Origin: Varanus komodoensis
Lineage: Eukaryota > Chordata > Lepidosauria > Squamata > Varanidae
Length of the DNA stretch: 64,000 nucleotides
NCBI RefSeq assembly: GCF_004798865.1
Contig: NW_025336347.1
Location: forward strand, 16,295,273 to 16,359,272
Direction of reading: 5' to 3'
Shown here: piece after piece, positions 11,551 through 23,044 of the stretch
Layout: each line of letters opens with the position of its first letter
Position numbering within the stretch: position 1 is the first letter of the stretch
Translations under genes and position numbers: made by a program
Notes under the pieces: generated by a model
What the model was told of the DNA's origin: nothing
The model's database searches: none
Seen by the model: only the letters and a program-made list of their open reading frames with translations

Positions 11551-11874
11551 TCATTTTGTGGATTCTACCAGCAAAACACCACCAGAATAGCTTGTATCCA
11601 GATGGATCAAATTGTCGTGTGCAGAGGAGTCTTTGGTGCACATAGAGGAGGAGGAGACTTCCTGTGGGAACCAGGCTTCAGTGCAGGAAGATGTGTATCT
11701 GGCACCAATATTCAATGTTGATGATGCAGCTGACACAATTCTTTCTGTGTTGCCTGTGGTAGGCAGAGGAGGATCTGCATGTGGATGCCCAACTTCAGGG
11801 TCAAACTCTTCTATGACCTCAGAGCTGGAAATCTGAGTGATCCATTGGTCCCCCAAGCACTGCCTAGGGGCCAT
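11551..11874 (-). other. Unrecognised protein-like open frame (107 codons)
   Basis: The minus-strand frame has balanced, acidic and Ser/Thr-rich composition (EVIEEFDPEVG, SSSSMCTKDSS), which looks more protein-like than other short frames nearby. I do not recognise it. There is no start context, splice-site or neighbour evidence; it could be a gene-derived relic or chance. Confidence 0.2.
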
Positions 11875-12816
11875 AATATTGTCCTCATACTCCCAGTTTC
11901 ATTTGGGCAGTAGATTATCTGCCAAGAAATGGAATCTCAGTTTTTAAACATGGGTGGGTTTGTCCCTTTCACTTTCTATAGCATTCATATGTTTTTGAAG
12001 CAAACATTCATTTTTTTCCATTTTCAGTTTGCATGTAAAAAAAAACCTGCACAAAAATTGAGATGCATTTCTCCTAATATAAGCTTTGATTTTATTTATA
12101 CAGATGCTGTAGCCTAGTATATACATTATAGATCTACTTTAATTAATGTGTGCATTTTGTGCACAAGTATTCATAGTATATGCTTTTTTATTTTAAATTG
12201 CAAAACAGCTTCACGATATTGACAAGTGCATAACCCAAAGGATACTTGTACTTAGACAAGTACCTATTATTTAAAGAGAAGCTAGGGGATCTTTACCCAG
12301 GGGCTTTCCTCTTTTATTGAACCAAAGCAAAGGACTAGTATGGCATGAGTTCTGTTGCCTCAGTATTCAGCAGTTCCTCAGATTCTAGCTTAAGCACTGA
12401 GCAATGCTCGGGCAACACAATGCTTGGTGTCCATGTTTGCTGCTGTAGAAGATGGAACGTGAAGGGCTGATGGAACTGACATGTTGTGTTTGGGGGGCAA
12501 GTGGAAGCACACAAAAAGTGATTGACTGGGAATGGCCCAGTTTCCTTGTCATTTCCCCCCTGCCCCCCAGAAGGGCAGTTCAAATTATTCCTTGTCCATG
12601 TCATTCATGGATATGCCCCCATCCCATTTCCAGAGCAAACTGAGCATAGGGATGCATGAAAATTCTGTTGGGAAAACTGTTAAAATTCCATGGATTTTTT
12701 TCACTGAAGGATTTCATTCCATTCCCCATCCCACCCCACCCAACCTGTGACAACAGGACGTGTAATGAGTCATTCCAAAATAGTGATTTGTTTTTGTTTT
12801 TGTTTAAATGATGGCA
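11875..12816. other. No gene or known repeat recognised
   Basis: AT-rich, with several TGCACAAA- and TTTTGTGCAC-type words near 12040-12170 like those discussed for the dispersed repeat type. Confidence 0.4.
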
Positions 12817-12862
12817 ATGTGTGCAAATTACATTTGCGGGAAATCTTTAAATTTGCACACAT
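12817..12862. repeat. Perfect 13-bp inverted repeat (hairpin)
   Basis: ATGTGTGCAAATT at 12817-12829 is mirrored exactly by AATTTGCACACAT at 12850-12862, with a 20-base spacer. The arms contain the TGTGCAAAT word found in several other loci in the window. Confidence 0.8.
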
Positions 12863-14019
12863 GGGGTTATATTATTTATTTGTGGCAAGCTTGCACAAGT
12901 GGACATGATCGCAAGGTTGCCTTTTAGTCAAAGAAGCATGTTCCCTTCTTGTGAATATCCCTGCCAGTTTCATCTTCTTCACATACTACTGCATTTAGCC
13001 CAGAAGAGCCCTTGTTCCGTGCTCATCAAAGGACTTGCCAATTTCACCCTTCATTTCTGTGTGCCCTGGGAAAAGGAAATTGACAAGTACTTTGGGAACA
13101 TCAGGACAAGACCTGCTGGGCCACATGAAGTTGTTTGTGAAGATGATGAAACTGAAAAGATATTTACAGGAGGGGAATTTATCTTTGGGGGACAACAAGC
13201 AGCTGGATAAACAGGCTTGAGCTAATGTGCGCTTGTGCAAATTACTGTTTCTGCAATGGAAAGGTGAAAACATGCACTTTTTCTAGAATTAGGGAAAGAA
13301 AATCTGCTAGAGTCTGCTACTGCATAGCAGAACAGAAACAGTACCGAATTCCATTTGGGCTTAAACAGAAGTGCATTTCTAGTGTTGTACATTCCTAGTT
13401 GTGCATTTTTAAAACCAATCTCTACAAAAATAATATTCATACATCTGTTTTTTCTCAACATACCATATATAAATGTACTGTATCTCAACATTTGCATTGA
13501 CAAGATGCACCATTGATATATGTTTGACCTGAGAACTCTGTTTCAGGAATTTCAGGAATTGCCTCAAATGCTAATGGTGGACTCAGGTTTCTAGAAAGTG
13601 TACACCAAAATGATTGGATTAGATCAGTTGAGGCTGGAATTCACAAAGACCAGCTTCCTCAGGTATTCCTTGCAGTTTCAATATCCCCATAAATTTGCAC
13701 TAAAATTCAAATTGTCGAGCTGGAAGTGACCAAAAGACTTCATAGCAAGGAGTGTATGAGACCCACCAAAAGCCCTTTTTGTACTGTGCCCATTAATGGA
13801 CACAAGGACTCATGTGTATGGGGAGTCCAGGTGGCAGTGGGGACAGGAACAGCTGCAGCGAACTTCACACATGCCAGAGTCTGTATAAGGTCCAGATCTG
13901 AAAAACAGAACAGCAAGTTGTCCATGCATCTGAACAAGTTCTGAAAACTGACCTGGTTCTTAGGAAACCTCAGAATCCAAGCACACATTCAAATGGGGAT
14001 AATTTTATTAAGCACTGAA
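12863..14019. other. No gene recognised
   Basis: AT-rich sequence with short frames only. TGTGCAAATT recurs near 13233. Confidence 0.4.
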
Positions 14020-14024
14020 AGGAA

Positions 14025-14155
14025 GACCAGATAAGGCTTCATAGAGGAAGTCTTCAATTTAGAAGAACTGAGCAGGGCTGTCATGGATAGGACCTTCATT
14101 TATAGAGTGGCCATAAGTCAGAGATGTCTTGATGGCACTTAACAACAACATATAA
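14025..14155 (+). mobile_element. SINE-like element with BovB-type tail
   Basis: The sequence runs from GGCTTCATAGAGGAAG through GAACTGAGCAGGGCTGTC to GTGGCCATAAGTCAGAGATG and ends in ACTTAACAACAACA. A diverged second copy lies at 36015-36160. The ACAACA tail resembles the 3' end of BovB, as expected of squamate SINEs mobilised by that LINE. The 5' head is worn, so the family name is uncertain. Confidence 0.45.
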
Positions 14156-15944
14156 GAGCTACTATTCCAGGTTTTAAATGTATATTTTATAATGATATTT
14201 CACTATCCATTTCACAGTGCCTAGATTTTTGGGAAGTTTTGAAATGTATGAACATGGATTGATCAAAGAGGCACAACACAATGGAATTTGTAGCTTCATG
14301 TACATAGATAAGTAAATGTTTCAACTTCAGATGTCTTTTAAAAATAAAGTTATGCCTATCAGTTTTAAAAGTTACTAAAAACTACTTAAATACATTTTTT
14401 TAGCTTTCAAGTTGTCATATGTATATTTGTACCACAGTAAAAAATTTTGACAGACTCTGTTGTAGCGGCATGAATTAGTAATCAATGTTGCCTTTAGACT
14501 TTAAAAAAGCCTATTACAGATGAAATTCTTAAAAAAAAACACTACAAAACAAAAAATGGAAGTGCCTTGAGAATTATGTAAGTTGCTCTGAAACTTACAA
14601 ATGATCTAAGTGTATTAATATTCACAAGCAACTAGACGATAAACACAGGGTGTTTTTGAAACTCCATGATAAATGTGTGATGGAAATGTCATTCTTGAAA
14701 GTTCCAGCAGAGAGAAGCCATTAGCCGTGTGACGACAATGCAGGGGTCCACCCAGAGCAGACCCAAGTAAACGGATTGTTGCAGATAATAATAATGGCAT
14801 TATTTGTGGGTTTCTGGATAATTTCTCAAATGCAAGTAAGGCTAAGACTCTTCTTCCTGAACGACAGTCCCCTCTTCCCCTTTTTCTGCCTCCACCATGT
14901 GAAACTCTGTGTATCATTTTTAAGTGATTTGCTGTCCACGATTGACAAGGGCCTCTTCATGAATAGATTATGAGAAGTGATATTCCGGAATGTTTGATGT
15001 CCGTTCATGTTATCCACTTTAAACAGAATATGTATGGTGCCGTTTTTAACATACCATATATTGTAATAAATAAATGAATAAATAAAGCAGGGGGTGGAAA
15101 GGAAGAAGAAGCATCACAGAAACATATTTTCTGTCTGGAAAAGAACGAGTTCCTTAAGTGCTCTGATATGGTGTAGTTGTAGTTTGTCCTTGACAGTTTA
15201 GTGTGACACTTGGCATAATGTATGTCAATCCCCACAGCATGATCAGGAATCTGACAGTGGTGGGGGGAAGATCCTTGCACTTACATTTTGGGGAGGCAGT
15301 GGTGGGCAAGCGGTTTGTTCTGTTCCTCGGCAGTTTCAGCTTTTGTATCAGAACATGTATGCAGTGAAATCTACTTCGCATCTAAGTAGCAGAAGCTTAT
15401 TTCATTCAACTGTTTCCCACATTTTACTACTTTCTATCACCTTCAAGTCCTTGACTGTTTTAGAGACTTCTGACTAGCTACAGATAGGGACCAACTATTG
15501 GCCTTGTCCATGAAATGGGCTTAAAATAATCAACTCATAAGAAATTATGAATCGTCTGTGATGCTTCTTTCACTAAGAATTGGAGGAGGGTTGAACAATG
15601 TCTTCATCCTCGTGACTGTGTCCTTGGGCCCACAACTGCATGTCCCCAAGGGAAGCTGTACGGGCTGCGAAGCTCTGCCTGGATATAAAAGGAGATAGAT
15701 CCTTCTGGACATAAAAGGCAGAAAGATGGTTTCAAGTGAAACAGGAGAGAAAAGAGTGGGGATGGATGAGCAGGCAATGTTTGCGATTGCCAGGATTGTC
15801 CGAGTACCAACTTGTACTCATGGCAGGCCCGATTCCCATTTGTCCTTATGATCACTGCTTGCTCTATCTGAATGGGGAAATTCAGCAGTGATTGAATGTT
15901 CAGAGTCCCTCTGTTTAGCGATGTGTGAAGAATCCATGCAGGGT
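14156..15944. other. Unannotated AT-rich stretch
   Basis: An AATAAATAAATGAATAAATAAA run at about 15063-15084 may be a LINE tail relic. No gene is recognised. Confidence 0.4.

Positions 15945-15972
<28 letters not shown>
15945..15972. repeat. (TG)n microsatellite
   Basis: Fourteen perfect dinucleotide units. Confidence 0.95.
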
Positions 15973-15975
<3 letters not shown>

Positions 15976-16109
15976 ATGTGTCATGCTTCCTTTGGTTGAC
16001 CCCTCAGATTTGTTTCCTGTGTGCTGGTGCCAATTCACTGCAGTACAAATTGAGGTAGCTTGCAGAGTTCCTTCTGCAAGGTGGACTGTGATTTGCCTTT
16101 TTTAAAACT

Positions 16110-16530
16110 GGCAATGGAATTCACAGAAAAAAGCACCAGAAAAAAGGCTTAACAGGACTTGTGTGATTTGCACAAATCGCACCCAGCCACATGTTTTTTC
16201 TGGTGCAGTTTTGCACAAAAATGCCCCCTTTTGCACAAAAGCCGTGCATTTTTCAAATACTAGTTTGCACCCCCCCACAAAAAAAGTGTTTTTGTACACA
16301 TTAGTGCCTAAAAATACATGGGTTACTGACATTTGTGCCAATCTCTCTGACCCTTGGGTCTTCTAGATGACAAAATGGGTCATTTCTGAACAAAACAGCA
16401 ACTGGCAAAAATGGGTTATTAAGATTTTCACAAATCTCACTGCCACACTAGTCTTTCAGGTGCCCTTTTATGCAAAAACAGCACCTGGAAAAAACATAGC
16501 TCATGCATGCCTTTTCTTTGTGCCAGTTTA
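16110..16530. repeat. Uncharacterised repeat-like region with inverted and recurrent 'TTTGCACAAA' words
   Basis: A perfect 13-base inverted repeat, GCACCAGAAAAAA (16133-16145) and TTTTTTCTGGTGC (16194-16206), encloses a small palindrome GATTTGCACAAATC (16165-16178). Variants of the arm recur (GCACCTGGAAAAAAC near 16481), and TTGCACAAAA recurs several times. This looks like a decayed non-coding element of unknown family. Confidence 0.35.
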
Positions 16531-16564
16531 CATAAATTCCCTTAGTGGTTTCAAAGGAAGCAAA

Positions 16565-16581
16565 ACACACATGCGCGCGCG

Positions 16582-16628
<47 letters not shown>
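16565..16628. repeat. Compound (CG)n(CA)n tract, potential Z-DNA
   Basis: Sixty-four bases of uninterrupted purine-pyrimidine alternation: ACACACATG, then nine GC units, then nineteen AC units. Confidence 0.95.
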
Positions 16629-16630
<2 letters not shown>

Positions 16631-17555
16631 CCCAGGTGTACTTGAAGCAAGAAACCTTTGAAAGCAAACTCAACCATCTCCCCCCCACCCACCTTTCAAA
16701 TTAGCTTTCTGTATGGATTGGAAACAGGCAACTGGTGAGCTCCACAGAGATGGATTCCAGTACATCACTATCTCTAGCTTGAGGCAAGTTGCTAATTTTG
16801 TGCAACTTTCCTCCACAGAATAAAGGACTGGTTGGTTCTATGGGGAAAATTTGTGCAAATTATGAGAATTGTATAAATCTAGGATCTTTGCATATGTTTG
16901 AGAAATGTGAATAAATTTCAAATATGTGGATAAATCAAACGCAAGCAGATCTTTGGCAGTTTGCAAACATTTTCAATAGACACGTGCTTTTGCTTGCAGT
17001 CCCATTCAGAGTTGGGAGCAGGGCTTTTCACATGGTTTGAAAAGCCCAACAAAAACCCAATTGTCATGCATTCCTAGAAGATATCTCTTGCCTTGCAGCC
17101 ATGGGGTTGCTGCCAGAGTAGGTGAGGGGCATGTTGGAAAGATCAGGAGGAGCAGGCCGAGAGCCAAGCCAGGCCTATGCTGACCATGGAAGGGCAGACA
17201 GCAAATCTATCCATTCTGAATCCCACAACTGAAGAGAAGTGGCAGATTCTTGCATGTGATGAAAGAAAGGCATCAGTTCCTTGATTTGGGGGAATGGAAG
17301 GAGCCTCAGAGAGGTTCCTGACCGCTTGACTGAAGTATAGCTGACAGAGGATTGCAGAAGGCCTGCTTCTGAGTAACTGGTAGAGGGGATAGGTGCCAGG
17401 CTGCTCATTTTTCCTGTGAGGAAGCTTTAGGGTTGGATCATGTTTTTGGAACCAATTTAAAGGTATCCTGTGGGGTTTTTCCCCCCCCTGGCTGAGAGCA
17501 TACTTGGTAGTCATTTGCATGTATCCAGAATTCCCAAGTCTTACCTACTGTACTA
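16629..17555. other. Unannotated; contains a copy of the AAAATTTGTGCAAAT sequence type
   Basis: AAAATTTGTGCAAAT (16846-16860) and GCAAACATTTTCA (16963-16975) occur in the same order as at 41543-41616. No gene is recognised. Confidence 0.4.
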
Positions 17556-17945
17556 CAGTAGAGCGGTATCTTGGGTTACATGGGTTGATTAATTGCAAAT
17601 ACACAAAATAAAGCATTACTCTCAGGATCCTCTTGGTCCTAGCTGCCTGTCCTTTTCAGAGCAATAACAGATAAGAAACAAGGTACTCGGTTAAAGACAA
17701 CAGCAAGATGAGCCTAAACTACATGTATAGCGAGCAATCATAGCTCATCTTCTCCGGTAAAGCCAATTATGCTCGTAACTATTCGGCCAGGAAAACACGG
17801 CTCTGCCCTGGCTGGGTGCAACTAGTGCTTCTTGGGCACGGTAGACATGCGCAGTATATACACCCAACCAATAGGACAAAAAAGGGTAAATTATTGAGGC
17901 AACATGGTTATTTACTGGTAAGCTATTGGAATGCCACATTTTTCA
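17556..17945. other. CpG-richer block with transposon-like left end, family unclear
   Basis: After TA, the block starts CAGTAGAGCGGTATCTTGGG, resembling the Tigger-like terminus at 5425, but no matching right end was found. The interior (17740-17870) is CpG-richer than its surroundings and includes GCGCAGTATATACACCC, a TATA-like box. A worn LTR relic is an alternative reading. No coding part is seen. Confidence 0.25.
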
Positions 17946-20900
17946 TAGGCTACCCCTAAAAATAAATCACTGTGCTGGGAAAACTAAAAATCAGTATGGA
18001 ATGGCCAATTGTTGAGGAAGGGCAGCAGTAGGTTGCTCTTTTACTTGTCAGTTTGAAGTGGAGTGCTAGAGAAAACAGCTTGCTAGGCACGGTTTATGCA
18101 ATGAGCAGATGCATCTGAGAATCAAGCAATAACTGTCATTGGACAGCATGTTAAGGCAAAACCCAGTGGCTTCCATTCCACCATTTTTGCAAGCGTGCTT
18201 AGGAGAGGCAGTTCTCATCCTTTGTTACCACGGTACCTCCAGCTCTGAATAATTAAGGAATGAAAGTCTTTCAAGTTGGCTTCAGGTTTCAGATTGTTAT
18301 ATAAATACGTTCACAGGAATCACGAATGCTTTACACAAATCTGACAGCAACTATAAAAGGCTTTTGAACATTTTTGTTGTTGTTGCCAAAGTCCCAGGGA
18401 TTTCTGGAATCTTAAGTAGCCTAGTTTAAGCCTCAATTCGGAAGCTTTTTGTCGTGTTTAATAACGTGGTGAATAATTCTTTTTCTGTTAGTGGTTTCTT
18501 CTTTTATAAGCCACAAGGAATCTTTGAACTGTGGAATGGATTTTTGTTTTCCAGACCAGTAGCTATGCGGGCTGTTCCTACTCCAACATCTGAAAGTTGT
18601 TTTTCAAATTGTTTCTCCACTAAGACTTGTGGTGCACATTTAAGTCCACATCTAAAGAGCAGTGGTGAAATTAAATTGCAAAGTAAACATTGACTACGTG
18701 GGGTGCGCCATGCATTTCAAGTAAGAGGACTGTATCTTTCAATTTAATATGGAAGACTGGCTTTAGGAGTGCTGTCTCCAGAAGTCCACCTTTCTTTGTC
18801 TCTGCCTGTCTTTCTGTCCTTCTGTCTGTCCCTTTCTAATTATTTAATCGCTACTTTTAACTAGTGATTTAGAAGCTCCTTTGGCCAGTGGAAGGTAACT
18901 CACTGAAAATATCAACTCAGCAACAGCAATGAAAAGGGCAAATTGCATAGTAGGAGCCACTGGGAAAAAGATTGGAAATACACTGGCCAGCATTGGACTG
19001 CCCACGATGTAGCCATGCTCGGACGGTTGTGGACACTCTGACCCGTCCATCTCAAAAAGCATATCAGTGGAGGTGCAAAGGAAAAAAAAGTGACAAAAAG
19101 GACAGCAACTCTCTCATGAGTATGTAACAATGATAGTGAAGCATCCTCCATTTTTTCTCACATGCTTGTTGAAACAGAAAGAAAAAGCCTATTTCTCTTT
19201 CCTATTAATTATCCAAGATCTTTGAGCAGTGACAATTTTGGCTGCTTCCAGCCAGTTTGTTTCCAAAGCCAGTGCCATGATTAGGGGAAAGGACCTGGGC
19301 AGTAAGGGCACCTTGACCAAGAAACGCTCTCTCCAGGTCAGTCTTCTGGGGCCTCCCCAAACGTCATTTTTGTGCCAGGCAAACCCCTAAAATTCAACCC
19401 CTGCCACCTTCCGGTATTGCTAATTCTCTGTCCAGTACATTGTACCATTTACATTTTCGATTTTAATTCTGCCTCAGTCTTTTATATTGCGTATTATGTG
19501 TATTATACTTAAGACTGCCATGGTCTTTTATACTGTAGTGTTCTTATTTTATAAGCTTGCTGTTCATTTTTTTACAAATTACTTTAAACAAGAGAGTAAG
19601 GATAGTGGTTTGGCAGCCAGCCCGTTGGAGGTGGGTTATAACTCCCTTCAGTGCATGTGTGCGTAAAGACACAGAGCAAATCTGGGGCTGTTTGCGTCTT
19701 CTTTTGGCTGTAGCTCCCGTCCCGGCAAGGTCTTCCTGCCCCCTCGGCAAGCGTGCAGCTTGCAAGGGCCTTACCTGCTTCAGCGGAAATGTGTCGATGA
19801 GCATGGGGCACCTCACTGCCTCCATTTCTTCTTAATTTTCAAACCTGGCAGCAAAAGCCATTCTTGAAGGCACCATTTTACAAACATTATGAAATGGTAA
19901 CATGGGTTGTCCTCACAGGCGTACCTTCCAGTGGCGTATCCGTCAAGTGATTTGCTGTTTATTTTTTTGAAAGATGAAGTCCAACCTAAGGCTCTCTAAA
20001 AGCCACAGAAAATAAAATTGCTAGCAGACGTGCCTAGCAACAGTAAAATGGGGGGAAACAGACTTTTGTTGTATGTTTGTGCTTCTGAGTTTGTGATCTT
20101 CCCACAATTTCATGCTTAATGGCTCTTGTGATGGGGAAACATTTTCTTTAAAAAAAACAAAATGAGTCTTTTTTATTTTTAAAGGGATGGAATTTCCTTT
20201 CTTTACTTGCATAAAAAGCTTTACCGACGTACTACACAATGCATGATATCTTTTTCTGTGAAATTAATGCTCTCTCATTGTTGAACTCTCATCAGAAGGT
20301 GCAATAAAATCGTTTTCTTTTCATGAATGACTTTCCGTTTTGCAATCAAACCCCATTTGTCATCGTATTGCCCACTTGCCAGTCTCACTCTTTAATATGA
20401 TCGTTTTGTTTTGCCTTTCAATTAACAAGAAAATGCCAATACATTTCTCTTGGAGTGATGGAAAGGGAAACGTCTTCTGCTTTTGTTTCCCCCAGTCCCT
20501 TTAGTTCACCCATTTAGTTTTTCAGATTCAAGGTTTTTCAAATACTACATTTCTTCATATATGACCCCTCGCCTCTTTTCATTGTGTGGGTTTCCCCTTC
20601 ATAGCAGATTTGCCTCACTAGGTGTACATCTGTGTGCAGGCACCTGCACAGGAGCTACTGAGTGTAGATTTAAAATATATTTAAAATATAGTTTCCGTTT
20701 GTCAAGAAAGGCATGTATTCTCCTATCTGGAAGTTATAATTTGTGTTTGTTTGTTTGTTTGTGTTAAACATGACAGAGCCTGAGCAGTATGGATGAACTG
20801 AAAGGCCTGCACGACCCTTTCACCTCTTGTTCCAATGAAAATCCCAGCCAGTGCATGCACACACATGCACACCTATGCAAACACGCACATGCACACTGAT

Positions 20901-22526
20901 TTGCCCGGAGAAGGGAAGCTCCCATGAAAGCTGATACGATCCTGCTGGTATGGCTCAGGCTCCCCATAGCTGCTGTTTACTTAAGAAAAATGTGCACATT
21001 AATTGCATTCACATTAATTAATTCCACAGCTAGTTTAGCCCCAGGACACCATAGTTAAGTGTCTTTTTCCCCATTTGGCTCTCCATTTTGTGCATGTTTT
21101 TCAATATATAAAACACACGTACATGCATGCACACGCGCACACACACATTAAGAACACTTTAAATAAAAAGCAGATAAAAAGGAAGAATCTTTTTTGTTTG
21201 TCTGTTTTTGTTTTTGAGACTTGGGAAAATTTAGATGCTGCTTCAGCTCTTTTTGTTTTTAAGAAATTGTCCTTTATTGATTTTTAGTGGACATGAGCAT
21301 CAGAATATATTATTACAGTTGCAGTGCCTTAGGATGATTTTAATATTTCGTATTGCGTGCCCAGTGTCCTGGAGACATTTCCATTATTTAGTTGAGTCTG
21401 CATATTTCATTTCTTGCTCTTTACTGGTTGGGATCAAGTCTCACTTAATTGGCAGTGATTTGCAGAGAGATGTTTAAATGTTCCAGGCCACTCTCTGCTC
21501 ATTCTACAGATTTTATTAAGTGATGAGGGCCAGAAAAGAACCTGAGCTGAATAATAAACAAATACTGACATTTGCAAATTTAAGAGGAAAAAAAAGATAG
21601 AAATCATGTACCGCACAGCAAATGTTCCCTCAAGTTCCAGCTTGTCCTTTATCTGTTGCTTGAAAGACAGCTAACATAGGAAAAGTTACTCCATCCTCCT
21701 TTTTCCACTGGCTGTAATTGTACTGATATAACATGGGGATGATGCCACCATTGATAGACATTTTGACTTTGCTGTTTTTGACAATGTATTCGAAGGACTA
21801 GACTGTAGGTCTAGTTATGCATAAATTACGCAACAGACTTATTCATAAATCACACAAAAGCACCCATGATGTGGAACGATGTGCCCTGTGCTTAAGCTAT
21901 TCTCAAGCAACACACACGTTCCCTTGGTCCAAGCTAGATGAATGGGCAGAGCTCCGGGAAACACAAAGGCGCCCCGTGTTGTCCTGGGCCCACATTGCTT
22001 TGTGAAACAAGAGCGCCCTCCTGTCTGGTGACAGGAATCCCCGTGTGATCAGGAGCCGTGTCTGTTGGATACGTCCTTCTGTGTGCTGAGTAAGCTGCAC
22101 AGCCCTGCACCATAGCTTTTGCTTTCCTCACTCTGTTCATCCGTGATCTGTCAATCAGTAAGCATGATCTCCTCGGCCTTAAAAATTACCTCACTCTTAT
22201 CTCCGTTGGCACTTCCTTGTCTCTCATGAGAATGCTAACAGGAGCAATGGAATTCAAAACATTGACGTTTGCTGGCAGGAATCTAACTTCAGAGTGATAT
22301 TGTGCATATCTGGACACAGCTTTGCAGGCAGTTCAGCTTGATCGTTTTTAAACCAGCAAACCAATGAAATTCACATTTCCTCAAGAAGCCCGAATAAAGT
22401 AGTTTAATGCAGCATTTGGAAGAAAATTATAATGTGCCAAGCCACAGCTTGAATGAATGTATACTGGTATCAATTTTCAGTGCTTTTAACTTTCTGCATC
22501 CAACTTGATTGAAAGTTTTCACAAGT
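17946..22526. other. Long stretch without recognised genes or major repeats
   Basis: Contains a degenerate pyrimidine (TCTG)-rich tract at about 18780-18836, a (GTTT)n run at 20744-20762 and a GC-richer patch at 19620-19800. The latter has open frames in several phases but no recognisable protein. Parts of 20240-20460 and 21270-21560 are AT-rich with homeodomain-type cores and could be regulatory, without direct proof. Confidence 0.4.
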
Positions 22527-22782
22527 GTAGTACCCAGTGCTTTTTTTGTAAAAAAAAAAAAAAAAAAAAAGGTGCCGGAACTCATGTCGCTGGCAGTAAG
22601 CACACACACCAATCCCAAGCGGAGCAGTGAAGCAGCATCCAGAGAAGCTATCTCTTACTATCAGACAGCAGATCCCAGACACAATAGCAGCCTGCAGGCA
22701 CTATGTTAATGATGTTTGCTGCTGATCTGCTTCACCAAAATCACTTTGTAAAATCCATTGAAAAAAAAGCCCTGGTAGTACC
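22527..22782. mobile_element. hAT-type MITE with perfect 8-bp target-site duplication
   Basis: The element spans 22535-22774 (240 bases). It starts CAGTGCTTTTTTT and ends AAAAAAAAGCCCTG, forming terminal inverted repeats of the CAG.GCTTTTTTT type known from hAT elements of squamates. The 8-base string GTAGTACC flanks it exactly at 22527-22534 and 22775-22782; an 8-bp duplication is diagnostic of hAT transposases. Near the left end a run of over 20 A residues faces the T-run, followed by GGTGCCGGAACTCATG, typical wording of this group. There is no transposase; it needed one supplied in trans. The perfect duplication suggests modest age. Confidence 0.85.
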
Positions 22783-22892
22783 CATCTGATAGATAATGGA
22801 TGGCAAGTGTCAGTCTGATGAGGACTACAGTTGTATTATTTTTATACGAAATTTGGAGGTATATAATAGTGGATTTTTTTCTTTTTCCTTCT

Positions 22893-22920
22893 GCCTGCCC
22901 ACCCGCCTGCCCACCCGCCC
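22893..22920. repeat. Short 12-bp tandem repeat
   Basis: GCCTGCCCACCC is repeated perfectly at 22893-22904 and 22905-22916, then a partial unit. Confidence 0.75.
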
Positions 22921-23044
22921 GCAATATATCTTAACTCAAGGGTCACTCCATGTCCTTGTGATTAGCAAATTTTCTATATTAAAATGGAACCAATCAAAAT
23001 GTCACATCGCAAGCAAGTTTAGGTGTTCTTCTTTATCAGGCTAG

